From: Rhodobacterales bacterium RIFCSPHIGHO2_02_FULL_62_130
GTDB taxonomy: Bacteria; Pseudomonadota; Alphaproteobacteria; Rhodobacterales; Rhodobacteraceae
NCBI GenBank assembly: GCA_001828855.1
Contig: MHZT01000040.1
Location: forward strand, 239,064-303,063
Direction: 5' to 3'
Length of the DNA: 64,000 bases
The translations under genes were made by a program, and so were the position numbers. The first letter of the stretch is position 1; each line of letters starts with the position of its first letter. Of this stretch, positions 34,872 to 43,790 are shown piece after piece. The notes under the pieces are model-generated. The model searched no databases. It was not told where the DNA came from and saw only the letters and a program-made list of their open reading frames with translations.

Positions 34872-35978
34872 ATGGCGGATTTCTTTTTCTATGGCACTTT
34901 GTGCCATGCCGGTCTGGTGCAGATCGTGTTGGGGCGCAAGGTGCAGGCCGAGCCTGCGCTTTTGCCGGACCATGCGGTCTATTGGGCAAAAGATCATGCG
35001 TTTCCGCTGATCATGGCCGAAACCGGCGCAAAGGCGGCAGGTGTGCTGGTGCGGGATCTGTCGCCCGAAGATGTGGCACGGCTGGATTTCTATGAGGGCG
35101 GCTTTGGCTATCAGACGCGCGAGACCTTGGTGCATAGCGCATCGGGGCCATTCCGCGCGCAGGTCTATTTTCCTGATCCGGGTCAGTGGGTTGCGGGGCG
35201 CGCATGGTCTTTGACCGAGTGGGAGATACAGTTCGGGCCGACGGTGACGGCCACCGCCCGCGATGTCATGGCGCTTTATGGCGTCAAACCCGCGCAAGCG
35301 GTGCAGGCGCGCCATGCCCAGATGCTGGTGCGCGGCGCGGCACGGGTGCGGGCGGGCGCGACGCACCCTGTGACGTTACGCCTGTCAGGTGATGTGCAGG
35401 TGGCGGCACGGCGCGAACCCTATGCGCGCTTTTTCGCGGTGGAGGAATACGACCTGTCCTTCCGCCGTTTTGATGGCACCCCCAGCCCTGCCGTCACCCG
35501 CGCGGTGTTCATTTCGGGCGATGCGGTGACAGTGCTGCCCTATGACCCCGTGCGCGACCGTGTGCTGGTGGTCGAGCAGTTCCGCTCTGGCCCCTTCGCG
35601 CGGGGCGACAGCCAGCCTTGGCAGATCGAAGCGATTGCAGGCCGGATCGACACTGGCGAAACCCCCGAAGACGCCGCGCGCCGTGAGGCGGAGGAAGAGG
35701 CGGGGTTGACTTTGGGCGCGCTGCTTCCGGTGGCACAATATTACCCGACGCCGGGGATCTGTGCCGAATACCTCTATTCCTATGTCGCAGTCACTGACCT
35801 GCCCGACGGGTCGGCGGGGGTGTTCGGGGTCGAAGGCGAGGCCGAGGATATTCGCGGTCACCTCATCGGATTTGACGATCTGATGGCGCTGGTTGCATCC
35901 GGTGAGGTGTCAAACGCACCGCTGATTCTGACGGCGTTCTGGTTGCAATCCCGCAGGGCAGAATTGCGCGGGGGCTGA
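34872..35978 (+). CDS. trgB: TrgB: gamma-glutamylcyclotransferase-like domain fused to a NUDIX domain
   Basis: A 368-residue two-domain protein. Residues 1-110 are an AIG2/gamma-glutamylcyclotransferase fold (FFFYGTLCHAGLVQIVLG, then ARLDFYEGGFGYQTRE). The second part is a NUDIX hydrolase of the ADP-ribose pyrophosphatase kind, with the box AGRIDTGETPEDAARREAEEEAGL. It matches the Rhodobacter tellurite-resistance protein TrgB. The start ATG follows the trgA stop by two bases. With trgA it would act in metalloid or oxidative stress, maybe clearing toxic nucleotide-sugar forms. It ends 14 bases before a convergent gene. Confidence 0.87.
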   Translation: MADFFFYGTLCHAGLVQIVLGRKVQAEPALLPDHAVYWAKDHAFPLIMAETGAKAAGVLVRDLSPEDVARLDFYEGGFGYQTRETLVHSASGPFRAQVYFPDPGQWVAGRAWSLTEWEIQFGPTVTATARDVMALYGVKPAQAVQARHAQMLVRGAARVRAGATHPVTLRLSGDVQVAARREPYARFFAVEEYDLSFRRFDGTPSPAVTRAVFISGDAVTVLPYDPVRDRVLVVEQFRSGPFARGDSQPWQIEAIAGRIDTGETPEDAARREAEEEAGLTLGALLPVAQYYPTPGICAEYLYSYVAVTDLPDGSAGVFGVEGEAEDIRGHLIGFDDLMALVASGEVSNAPLILTAFWLQSRRAELRGG

Positions 35979-35992
35979 CCCCGCGCCAGATC

Positions 35993-37162
35993 TTACAACG
36001 CCAGCTTCACCCAAGCCGCGTTCTTGGCCGAGGATCGCACGCAGGCATCGACAAAGGCAACGCCCTCTAGCCCCTCTTTCAGGCCGGGGAAGGTCACGGC
36101 GGCGTCCAGCGCCACGCCGTCACGGCGCGCGATGATGGCGCGGGCGGCTTCGGCGTAGATATTGGCGAAGCCTTCCAGATAGCCTTCGGGATGGCCTGCG
36201 GGAATACGGCTGACGCGGGCGGCGGCTTCACCCGTGCCGGACCCACCACGGGTCAGCCGATAGCGCGGCGCGCCAAGTGGTGTAACCCACAGATAATTCG
36301 GGTTTTCCTGCTCCCACTCGATGCCGGCCTTGGTGCCGTAAATCCGCAAGCGCAGCCCGTTTTCCTGACCCGAGGCGACCTGACTGCACCACAGCATCCC
36401 CCGCGCGCCCGAGGTATAGCGCATCAGGATATGGCCGTTGTCATCCACCCTACGCCCCGGAACAAAGGCTTGCAGATCGGCGGCAAGGCTGTCGAGCGTC
36501 AGGCCGGAAACGAAATTGGCAAGGTTGAAGGCATGGGTGCCGATGTCCCCCGTGGCGCCACCCGCGCCCGAACGCGCCGGATCGGTGCGCCAGTCAGCCT
36601 GCTTTTGCCCCGAGTTTTCCAGCGGTTCGGCCAGCCAGTCCTGCGCGTATTCGACATTGACCAGACGGATATCGCCCAAGACGCCCGCCGCGATCATCTC
36701 TTTCGCCTGCCGGATCATCGGATAGCCGGTGTAGTTATGCGTCAGCGCAAAGACCACGCCCGAGGCTTCGGCGGCCTTGGCCAGTTTCTTGGCCTCGGGC
36801 AGGGTGGCGGTCAGCGGCTTGTCGCAGATCACATGGATGCCACGCTTCAGGAATTGCAGCGCCACAGGGGCGTGCATGTGGTTGGGGGTGACAATCGCCA
36901 CCGCCTCGATCCCGTCTTTGCGGCGGGCTTCCTTCTGCGCCATCTCCTCGAAAGAGCCATAGCTGCGCGCCACGCCCAGATCGGCGGCAGAGGCTGCGGA
37001 TTTCTCGGGGTCAGACGAAAAGCTGCCCGCGACCAGCTTATACTGGTCGTCGATCCGGCTGGCGATGCGGTGAACGGCGCCGATAAAGGCGCCACGCCCG
37101 CCGCCGACCATACCCAGACGGATACGGGGGGCGCGGGCGACATGGGCGGCGGTGATGGCCAT
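35993..37162 (-). CDS. Gfo/Idh/MocA family dehydrogenase (first copy)
   Basis: A 389-residue NAD(P)-dependent dehydrogenase of sugars or inositol. N-terminal Rossmann motif MVGGGRGAFIGAVHRI, followed by the catalytic CDKPLTATLPEAK (EKP-like lysine) and later GATGDIGTHAFNLANFVSGL. It begins three bases after the stop of the isomerase-like gene, in an operon with lacI. The substrate is likely a sugar or sugar acid made available by the mannoside locus. Confidence 0.9.
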   Translation of the reverse strand: MAITAAHVARAPRIRLGMVGGGRGAFIGAVHRIASRIDDQYKLVAGSFSSDPEKSAASAADLGVARSYGSFEEMAQKEARRKDGIEAVAIVTPNHMHAPVALQFLKRGIHVICDKPLTATLPEAKKLAKAAEASGVVFALTHNYTGYPMIRQAKEMIAAGVLGDIRLVNVEYAQDWLAEPLENSGQKQADWRTDPARSGAGGATGDIGTHAFNLANFVSGLTLDSLAADLQAFVPGRRVDDNGHILMRYTSGARGMLWCSQVASGQENGLRLRIYGTKAGIEWEQENPNYLWVTPLGAPRYRLTRGGSGTGEAAARVSRIPAGHPEGYLEGFANIYAEAARAIIARRDGVALDAAVTFPGLKEGLEGVAFVDACVRSSAKNAAWVKLAL

Positions 37163-37165
37163 GGC

Positions 37166-38221
37166 TTACTCCAATCCAAGCATGCGGCGGTTTGCAGCCC
37201 GATCTGTGCCAGCATCCGCGAAATCGTCAAAGGCTTTTTCGGTGACGCGGATGATATGGGCGTTCACAAACTCGGCCCCTTCGCGCGCGCCATCTTCGGG
37301 ATGCTTCAGGCAGCATTCCCATTCCACCACGGCCCAGCCGTCAAAGCCGTATTGCGTCAGTTTCGAGAAGATGCCCGCAAAATCAACCTGCCCGTCGCCA
37401 AGGCTGCGGAAGCGGCCCGCGCGGTTCACCCAAGACTGAAAGCCGCCGTAAACGCCTTGGCGGCCTGTCGGGTTCAACTCGGCATCCTTGACGTGGAACA
37501 TCTTGATCCGGTCATGGTAGATGTCGATATTGTCAAGATAATCAAGGTGTTGCAGAACATAATGGCTGGGATCATACAGCATGTTGGCGCGTTTGTGCCC
37601 GCCCACACGGTCAAGGAACATCTCGAACGAGATGCCGTCGTGCAAATCCTCGCCGGGGTGGATTTCATAGGCAAGATCAACGCCGCAATCTTCGGCATGA
37701 TCCAGAATGGGCATCCAGCGGCGGGCTAGTTCGTCGAACGCCTCTTCCACAAGCCCCGCAGGCCGCTGCGGCCACGGGTAAAGATAGGGCCAAGCCAGCG
37801 CGCCCGAAAAGGTCGCATGCGCGGTCAGGCCAAGGTTTTCCGAGGCCAGCAGCGCCTTTTTCACCTGATCCACCGCCCAAGCCTGCCGCGCCTTGGGGTT
37901 GCCGCGCACTTCCGGCGCTGCAAAGCCGTCAAACTGGCTGTCATAGGCCGGATGCACAGCTACCAACTGGCCCTGCAAATGGGTCGATAACTCCGTAATC
38001 TCAATGCCATTCGCTGCGGCAATGCCCTTGATCTCGTCGCAATAGGTTTTCGAGGTGGCGGCCTTGTCCAGATCAATCAGGCGGGCGTCCCATGACGGGA
38101 TTTGCACGCCCTTATAGCCTAGCCCAGCGGCCCATTTCGTGATCGAATCCAAGCTGTTGAACGGTGCGGCATCGCCTGCGAACTGCGCCAGAAACAGCGC
38201 GGGGCCTTTGATGGTTTTCAT
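37166..38221 (-). CDS. Sugar phosphate isomerase/epimerase-like TIM barrel protein (first copy)
   Basis: A 351-residue AP-endonuclease-fold sugar isomerase (xylose isomerase-like). Metal-ligand strands are visible in LAYEIHPGEDLHDG, MLYDPSHYVLQHLD, KMFHVKDAELNPTG and WAVVEWECC. The ATG at 38221 has GGAGAACACC just upstream. It lies 10 bases after lacI. Together with the dehydrogenase it likely converts an unusual monosaccharide; the exact substrate is not known. Confidence 0.88.
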   Translation of the reverse strand: MKTIKGPALFLAQFAGDAAPFNSLDSITKWAAGLGYKGVQIPSWDARLIDLDKAATSKTYCDEIKGIAAANGIEITELSTHLQGQLVAVHPAYDSQFDGFAAPEVRGNPKARQAWAVDQVKKALLASENLGLTAHATFSGALAWPYLYPWPQRPAGLVEEAFDELARRWMPILDHAEDCGVDLAYEIHPGEDLHDGISFEMFLDRVGGHKRANMLYDPSHYVLQHLDYLDNIDIYHDRIKMFHVKDAELNPTGRQGVYGGFQSWVNRAGRFRSLGDGQVDFAGIFSKLTQYGFDGWAVVEWECCLKHPEDGAREGAEFVNAHIIRVTEKAFDDFADAGTDRAANRRMLGLE

Positions 38222-38231
38222 GGTGTTCTCC

Positions 38232-39266
38232 CTAAACTGCGCTGCGGAAGTCCGACAGTTGCGGCACCTCCAGCCCTTGTCCTTCATCCGGCGCGCGCCC
38301 CTCGATCGCAGCCATCACGGCGCGGGCCAGAAAATTCCCCGCGCGGCCGACATCTTCCTGAACAACGATCATTTCCTTGCGGAAACGGTGCAAGAACCGG
38401 ATCGCCTCTTTCGAGACCAGATCGAAATCACGCCCCAGCATCAGCCCGGCATGTTCCGCGCCCGTTGTGGCCGCGATTGCCGAGGTGGTGGACCCCGAGA
38501 TGATGGCATCGGGGCGGTTGGGTTGGCCAAAGCGCGCCGCCATCGCGGCCTCGACATCGGCGGCGGGGCTGTCACTGGTGACGGTGGTGCAGACTTCAAA
38601 CGTCAGGTCATGCGCGGCGGCAGCCTCGACCGCACCAAGGATCATGTGACGCGAATACATATGGTTGCGCGGCGGTGCGACCATCAGGATATGCCGCCGC
38701 CCTTTTTTCGCCAAAACCTCGACGGCAAGCCGCCCGAAGGCTTCGTTGTCAAAGTCGAAATAGGGGTGGTCCAGCCCCATATCGGTACGGCCATGGGTGG
38801 CGAAGGGGAAGCTGTGATCCACCATATAGCGGATGCGCGGGTCGTCCGGCTTGGTCTGGTTCAGGATAATGCCGTCCGCGCTTTCGGTTTCCACGATATA
38901 GCGCACGGTGTCCAACGGGTCTTGATCGGGAAAGAACGGCATCACCACAAGATGATAGGCGGTGCCACGCAACGCCTCGGCGATCGAATAGATCAGCTTT
39001 GAGGTGTGGTTCATCACATCGGATTCGGTGGACAGCAACAAGGCAATGACATTGGTCTTGCCTGTGCGTAGGCGCACAGCAGCGCGATTTTGCCGGTAGC
39101 CAAGACGCTGCGCGGTCTCGCGCACGCGTTGCTTGGTTTCCGCGCCGATATCGGGGGCATCTTTCAGCGCCCGACTGACCGTCGCAATGGCAAGGCCGGT
39201 TTCGGCGGCGATGGTTTTCAGCGTGGGGCGTTCCGTCCCGACAAGGGGCAGGGGTGATTCTGTCAT
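38232..39266 (-). CDS. LacI family transcriptional regulator
   Basis: A 344-residue LacI-type repressor. The DNA-binding helix-turn-helix is PTLKTIAAETGLAIATVSRALKDAPDIGAETKQRVRETAQRLGY, followed by a periplasmic-binding-like domain (VIALLLSTESDVMNHTSKLIYSIAE). The ATG at 39266 is used; an in-frame ATG 27 bases upstream is possible. It is divergent from the ABC-transporter operon and likely binds the palindromes at 39537-39571, releasing them when a sugar is bound. It also starts the downstream isomerase-dehydrogenase pair. Confidence 0.93.
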   Translation of the reverse strand: MTESPLPLVGTERPTLKTIAAETGLAIATVSRALKDAPDIGAETKQRVRETAQRLGYRQNRAAVRLRTGKTNVIALLLSTESDVMNHTSKLIYSIAEALRGTAYHLVVMPFFPDQDPLDTVRYIVETESADGIILNQTKPDDPRIRYMVDHSFPFATHGRTDMGLDHPYFDFDNEAFGRLAVEVLAKKGRRHILMVAPPRNHMYSRHMILGAVEAAAAHDLTFEVCTTVTSDSPAADVEAAMAARFGQPNRPDAIISGSTTSAIAATTGAEHAGLMLGRDFDLVSKEAIRFLHRFRKEMIVVQEDVGRAGNFLARAVMAAIEGRAPDEGQGLEVPQLSDFRSAV

Positions 39267-39607
39267 GACTTCCAATCCCAACGCAGGCCGCATGTTGTGC
39301 AGGGTATTCCCCGAATTTTCCAGCCCCCCGATTCTTCCGCTTTGCCCTCCGACGGCGGGAAAACAGCGGGTGTCTGGCCGCCCCCGGTTCCCGTGCAAGG
39401 TGAAAACACCCCGCAATTTCAGATGGTTCCCAAGGTCGGCAAGGGTCGGGCAGGTGTCGCATCCGGTCAATACCAAGTCGTATTCAAAGCCGGAACGGGG
39501 CCGCCGACAAGCGAAAAGATTGCTTGATTGAAAAAACTATAACGTTATAGATTTCAACTATAACGATTTAGAAACTGCAAAAACGACCAATAAACCGGGA
39601 GGACTAC
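39267..39607. promoter_or_regulatory. Divergent regulatory region of the LacI sugar locus
   Basis: A 341-bp gap between the divergent lacI and ABC-transporter genes. It holds two operator-like palindromes near its right end and no gene. I cannot fix a -35/-10 pair; the AT-rich stretch at 39520-39575 is the likely promoter area for the right-hand operon. Confidence 0.6.
39537..39571. promoter_or_regulatory. Two LacI-type operators
   Basis: CTATAACGTTATAG at 39537-39550 is a perfect palindrome with the central CG common to LacI-family operators. CTATAACGATTTAG at 39558-39571 keeps its left half. Centres are 21 bp apart, so the sites lie on one face of the helix. They sit 37 bases and more before the binding-protein start. 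Confidence 0.75.
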
Positions 39608-40837
39608 ATGAAGACTTGGAAACTGGCCGCTGGCCTGATGCTTACGGTTGCGCTGCCGCAGGCGGGCTTTGCGACGGATCTGGAAATCACCCATTGGTGG
39701 ACCTCGGGCGGTGAAGCCGCCGCGGTGGCCGAATTGGCCAAGGCCTTTGATGCGTCGGGCGACAAGTGGATCGACGGCGCCATTGCAGGCGGCGGCGATA
39801 CCGCGCGTCCGGTGATGATCAGCCGGATCACCGGCGGCGATCCGATGGGGGCGACACAGTTCAACCACGGGCAACAGGCGATGGAACTGGTAGAGGCCGG
39901 TCTGATGCTGGACCTGACCGACGTGGCCGAGGCGAATGACTGGAAAAACAAGATCTACCCGCCGTCGCTGCTGGATGCCTGCACTGTTGACGGTAAGGTT
40001 TACTGTGCGCCTGTGAACATTCACTCGCCGGAATGGCTGTGGCTGTCGAACAAGGTCTACAATGATCTGGGTATTCCGGTTCCGACCAACTGGACCGAAT
40101 TCGTCGCCACCGCCCCGCAGGTCGAAGCAGCGGGCAAGATTCCGCTGGCACTGGGCAACCAGCCTTGGCAGTCGAACCTTGCTTTCGGCGCGATCACCGT
40201 CGGTATCGGCGGGCTTGAACTTTGGAAGAAGGTCAACGTCGAAAAGGACATGGAGGCCGCAGCCGGACCTGAAATGGCCGCCGTGTTCCAGGCCGCAGCC
40301 GATGCGCGCAAACTGGCCGCGAAATCCACCGTGCAGGACTGGAATCAGGCCACCAACATGGTCATCACCGGCGAGGCCGCCGGCCAGATCATGGGTGACT
40401 GGGCGCAGGGCGAATTCGCCGTGGCAGGCAAGGTGGCTGGCACCGATTACACCTGCCTTCCGGGTCTGGGCATGAACGCCTACCTGTCCACTGGTGGCGA
40501 CGCTTTCTACTTCCCGAAACTGGATGATCCGGAAAAAGAAGCCGCGCAAAAGCGTCTGGCGGCCCTTCTGGTCAGCCCCGAAGTGCAGGTGGCCTTCAAC
40601 CTCAAGAAAGGCTCGCTGCCGATCCGAGGCGACGTCGATCTGGCTGCTGCCAACGACTGCATGAAGAAAGGTCTTGAAGTTCTGGCCTCGGGCAACCTGC
40701 TTCCGACCAGCGATATGGTGTGGTCGCCCGACGTTCAGACGCAGGCAGGCGATCTGATGGTCGAATTCTGGAAGACCGACATGTCCCCCGAAGACGCGCA
40801 GGCCAAGTGGGTGGAAATCCTGCAATCGGGTCTGTGA
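39608..40837 (+). CDS. Sugar ABC transporter substrate-binding protein
   Basis: A 409-residue periplasmic sugar-binding protein with a signal peptide ending near residue 22 (AGFA). The mature start DLEITHWWTSGGEAAAVAEL, then ITGGDPMGATQFNHGQQAMELVEAG and WTEFVATAPQVEAAGKIPLALG, place it with carbohydrate uptake family 1 (CUT1) proteins. GGGAGGA precedes the ATG by 7 bases. It is the first gene of an operon with two permeases, an ATPase and a beta-mannosidase-like enzyme, suggesting mannosides or manno-oligosaccharides. Confidence 0.92.
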   Translation: MKTWKLAAGLMLTVALPQAGFATDLEITHWWTSGGEAAAVAELAKAFDASGDKWIDGAIAGGGDTARPVMISRITGGDPMGATQFNHGQQAMELVEAGLMLDLTDVAEANDWKNKIYPPSLLDACTVDGKVYCAPVNIHSPEWLWLSNKVYNDLGIPVPTNWTEFVATAPQVEAAGKIPLALGNQPWQSNLAFGAITVGIGGLELWKKVNVEKDMEAAAGPEMAAVFQAAADARKLAAKSTVQDWNQATNMVITGEAAGQIMGDWAQGEFAVAGKVAGTDYTCLPGLGMNAYLSTGGDAFYFPKLDDPEKEAAQKRLAALLVSPEVQVAFNLKKGSLPIRGDVDLAAANDCMKKGLEVLASGNLLPTSDMVWSPDVQTQAGDLMVEFWKTDMSPEDAQAKWVEILQSGL

Positions 40838-40853
40838 TCCTCTGACACCTGCG

Positions 40854-40880
40854 GAGCCGCCCGCCTTTCGGGCGGCTCTT
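40854..40880 (+). terminator. Attenuating hairpin between binding protein and permease genes
   Basis: A perfect 10-bp stem (GAGCCGCCCG with CGGGCGGCTC; 40854-40863 and 40869-40878) but only two T after it. It fits a processing or partial-termination site that keeps the binding-protein mRNA more abundant than the permease mRNA. Confidence 0.75.
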
Positions 40881-40909
40881 GCATCTATAAAGCTGCGGAG
40901 GGGATGCAG

Positions 40910-41803
40910 ATGGCTACCAGTTCACGGGGCGCCCGTGTGTTTCGCAATCTGAATGCAAAGATTGCAGCGATACCGATGATTTTCACCGCCGTCGTGGTTT
41001 TTGCGGGGTTCTCGGTTTGGACGGTGGTTTATTCCTTTACCAACTCCAAACTGCTGCCCAAGGCGAATTTTGTGGGGCTAGACCAGTATGAGAGGCTTTG
41101 GTCCAACAGCCGCTGGCTGATCTCGATCCAGAACCTGATGATCTACGGGGCCTTGGCCTTGGTGTTCACCATCGTGATCGGCTTTGTGCTGGCGGTGTTG
41201 ATGGATCAGAAAATCCGGTTTGAAGACACCTTCCGCACCATCATGCTGTATCCTTTCGCGCTGTCCTTCATCGTGACGGGCCTTGCGTGGCAATGGATTT
41301 TGAACCCGCAACTGGGCATCCAGAACGTTATCCGCGAGATGGGCTGGACCAGTTTTACCTTCGATCCGCTGAACAACCCCGATCTGGTGCTTTATGGCCT
41401 GCTGATCGCAGGGCTGTGGCAAGGCACGGGCTTTGTGATGTGCATCATGCTGGCGGGTCTGCGTGGGATTGATGAGGACATCTGGAAAGCCACCCGCGTT
41501 GACGGCATCGGCACATGGAAAACCTATATCGTCGTCATCATCCCGATGATGCGCCCCGTGTTCATCACCACGCTGGTTCTGGTCGCGGCGGGCATCATCA
41601 AGCTTTACGATCTGGTGATCGCCCAAACCTCCGGCGGGCCGGGAAATGCGTCCCAAGTGCCTGCAATGTATGTCTATTCCTACATGTTTCAGGCGCAAAA
41701 TCTGGCACAGGGCTTTGCGGCTTCGACCATGATGCTGCTGACGGTTCTGATCGTGCTGATCCCGTGGGCCTATCTGGAATTCGGAGGCAAGAAGAATGGT
41801 TGA
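40910..41803 (+). CDS. Sugar ABC transporter permease, MalF type
   Basis: A 297-residue inner membrane protein with six helices. The EAA motif region is IDEDIWKATRVDGIGTWKTYIVVIIPMMRP. The ATG at 40910 was chosen because GGAGGGG lies six bases upstream; an ATG two codons earlier is too close. It pairs with the next gene to form the CUT1 permease. Confidence 0.92.
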   Translation: MATSSRGARVFRNLNAKIAAIPMIFTAVVVFAGFSVWTVVYSFTNSKLLPKANFVGLDQYERLWSNSRWLISIQNLMIYGALALVFTIVIGFVLAVLMDQKIRFEDTFRTIMLYPFALSFIVTGLAWQWILNPQLGIQNVIREMGWTSFTFDPLNNPDLVLYGLLIAGLWQGTGFVMCIMLAGLRGIDEDIWKATRVDGIGTWKTYIVVIIPMMRPVFITTLVLVAAGIIKLYDLVIAQTSGGPGNASQVPAMYVYSYMFQAQNLAQGFAASTMMLLTVLIVLIPWAYLEFGGKKNG

Positions 41804-42704
41804 TGCCAGTGTAAACGCGATGGCAGGGCCGCGCGGCTCCAAACCCCAACGCCGCTTTTCAAGTCGCAACCTGATGCTTTACGGCACGCTGATCGTGGTC
41901 AGCCTGTATTACATCCTGCCGCTGTGGGTGATGGTGATGACCTCTCTCAAGGGCATGCCCGAAGTGCGGCTGGGCAATATCTTCGGCCCCCCGCTTGAGG
42001 TAACCTTCCAGCCTTGGGTCAAGGCATGGTCCGAGGCCTGCACCGGCCTGAACTGTGATGGCCTCAGCCGTGGCTTCTGGAACTCGGTCCAGATCACTGT
42101 GCCATCAGTGATCCTGTCGATCATCGTGGCATCCGTGAACGGCTATGCCCTGATCAACTGGAGGTTCAAAGGATCGGAAGTCTTCTTCACCATCCTGATT
42201 TTCGGCTCGTTCATCCCCTATCAGGTCATGCTCTATCCGATGGTGGTGATGCTGCGCGAGATGGGGATTTACGGCACGCTGACCGGCCTTGTGATCGTTC
42301 ACACCATCTTTGGCATGCCGATCCTGACCCTGCTGTTCCGCAACTACTTTGCCTCGATCCCCGAGGAATTGTTCAAGGCCGCGCGGGTGGATGGGGCGGG
42401 ATTCTGGGGCATCTACTTTAATATCATGCTGCCGATGAGCCTGCCGATCTTCGTGGTCGCCCTGATCCTGCAGATCACCGGCATCTGGAACGATTTCCTG
42501 TTCGGCGTGGTCTTTATCTCCAAGGCCGACAACTACCCGATGACGGTTCAGTTGAACAACATCGTCAACTCGGTTCAGGGCGTGAAGGAATATAACGTTA
42601 ACATGGCGGCGACCATGCTGACCGGCCTTGTTCCCCTGATCATCTACTTCATATCCGGCAAACTTTTCGTTCGCGGCATCGCCGCCGGCGCCGTGAAAGG
42701 CTGA
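41796..42704 (+). CDS. Sugar ABC transporter permease, MalG type
   Basis: A 302-residue inner membrane protein with six helices. The EAA motif is IPEELFKAARVDGAGFWGIYFNIMLPMSLP. It overlaps the previous gene by eight bases with GGAGG nine bases before the ATG. The last residues KLFVRGIAAGAVKG are typical for MalG-like permeases. Confidence 0.93.
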   Translation: MVDASVNAMAGPRGSKPQRRFSSRNLMLYGTLIVVSLYYILPLWVMVMTSLKGMPEVRLGNIFGPPLEVTFQPWVKAWSEACTGLNCDGLSRGFWNSVQITVPSVILSIIVASVNGYALINWRFKGSEVFFTILIFGSFIPYQVMLYPMVVMLREMGIYGTLTGLVIVHTIFGMPILTLLFRNYFASIPEELFKAARVDGAGFWGIYFNIMLPMSLPIFVVALILQITGIWNDFLFGVVFISKADNYPMTVQLNNIVNSVQGVKEYNVNMAATMLTGLVPLIIYFISGKLFVRGIAAGAVKG

Positions 42705-42707
42705 CAC

Positions 42708-43787
42708 ATGACCCATTCCATCCAAGTCAAAGACCTGACGCTGAATTTCGGTGCGGTCTCGGTGCTGAAAACCCTGAACCTTGATGTGGCAGAGGGCGAG
42801 TTCATCGTGCTGCTGGGGCCGTCGGGCTGCGGGAAATCCACGCTGCTGAACTGCCTTGCGGGTCTGCTGGACATCACCGACGGGCAGATTTTCATCAAGG
42901 GCAAGAACGTGACATGGGCGGAACCGTCCGATCGCGGCATCGGCATGGTGTTCCAGTCCTACGCGCTTTATCCGCAGATGACGGTGCGCGGGAATCTGTC
43001 TTTCGGGTTGAAGAACGCCAAGCTGCCAAAAGAGGAGATCGACAAACGCGTCGCCCGCGCCTCCGAAATCCTGCAAATCGAACCGCTCTTGGACCGCAAA
43101 CCGGGGGCTTTGTCGGGCGGTCAGCGCCAGCGCGTCGCCATTGGCCGCGCCTTGGTCCGCGATGTCGATGTGTTCCTGTTTGACGAACCGCTGTCCAACC
43201 TTGACGCCAAACTCCGCTCTGAACTGCGCGTGGAAATCAAGCGTCTGCACAGCCGGTTGAAGAATACGATGGTCTATGTGACCCATGACCAGATTGAGGC
43301 GCTGACGCTGGCCGACAGGATTGCCGTCATGCGCGGCGGTATCATCCAGCAGCTAGATGCGCCGCAAACCATCTACAACCGCCCGTCGAACCTGTTTGTG
43401 GCCGGTTTTATCGGCAGCCCGTCGATGAATTTCCTGCATGGGGCCACGGTGGATGGCGGTCGCGCCTTCCTGTTTGGCGATACCCGCATTGATCTTGCAG
43501 GCTATGACGGTGGCGCGGTGCTGGAGCGCAGCAAGGCCATCCTTGGCCTGCGCCCCGAACACCTGCACATCCAGATGGAACCCGAAGCAGGCCATACCAT
43601 CCCCGCGCTGGTCGAGATTGACGAACCGATGGGCGCAGACAGCCTTGTATGGCTGAAAGCGGGCGAAACCCAGATGTCGGTGCGCGTGCCGGTCGAACGT
43701 CGCCTTGCCCCCGGCACCCATGTGCATCTGAAGGTCGATATTTCCAAGGCATCGATCTTTGACACCGCGTCCGAGCAGCGGGTCTGA
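42708..43787 (+). CDS. Sugar ABC transporter ATP-binding protein (MalK/UgpC type)
   Basis: A 359-residue ATPase. Walker A GPSGCGKST, Q-loop MVFQSYALYPQMTV, signature LSGGQRQRVAIGRAL and Walker B VFLFDEPLSNLD are all present. A C-terminal TOBE/regulatory domain follows (ILGLRPEHLHIQMEPEAG). It drives import of the sugar bound by the first gene of the operon. Three bases separate it from the upstream permease and three from the glycosidase. Confidence 0.96.
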   Translation: MTHSIQVKDLTLNFGAVSVLKTLNLDVAEGEFIVLLGPSGCGKSTLLNCLAGLLDITDGQIFIKGKNVTWAEPSDRGIGMVFQSYALYPQMTVRGNLSFGLKNAKLPKEEIDKRVARASEILQIEPLLDRKPGALSGGQRQRVAIGRALVRDVDVFLFDEPLSNLDAKLRSELRVEIKRLHSRLKNTMVYVTHDQIEALTLADRIAVMRGGIIQQLDAPQTIYNRPSNLFVAGFIGSPSMNFLHGATVDGGRAFLFGDTRIDLAGYDGGAVLERSKAILGLRPEHLHIQMEPEAGHTIPALVEIDEPMGADSLVWLKAGETQMSVRVPVERRLAPGTHVHLKVDISKASIFDTASEQRV

Positions 43788-43790
43788 ACC

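Noticed and set aside
42588-42602. TATAACGTTAAC inside the MalG-type permease gene, similar to the LacI operator
   Set aside because: It is explained by the conserved codons for YNVN and lacks the palindromic right half.
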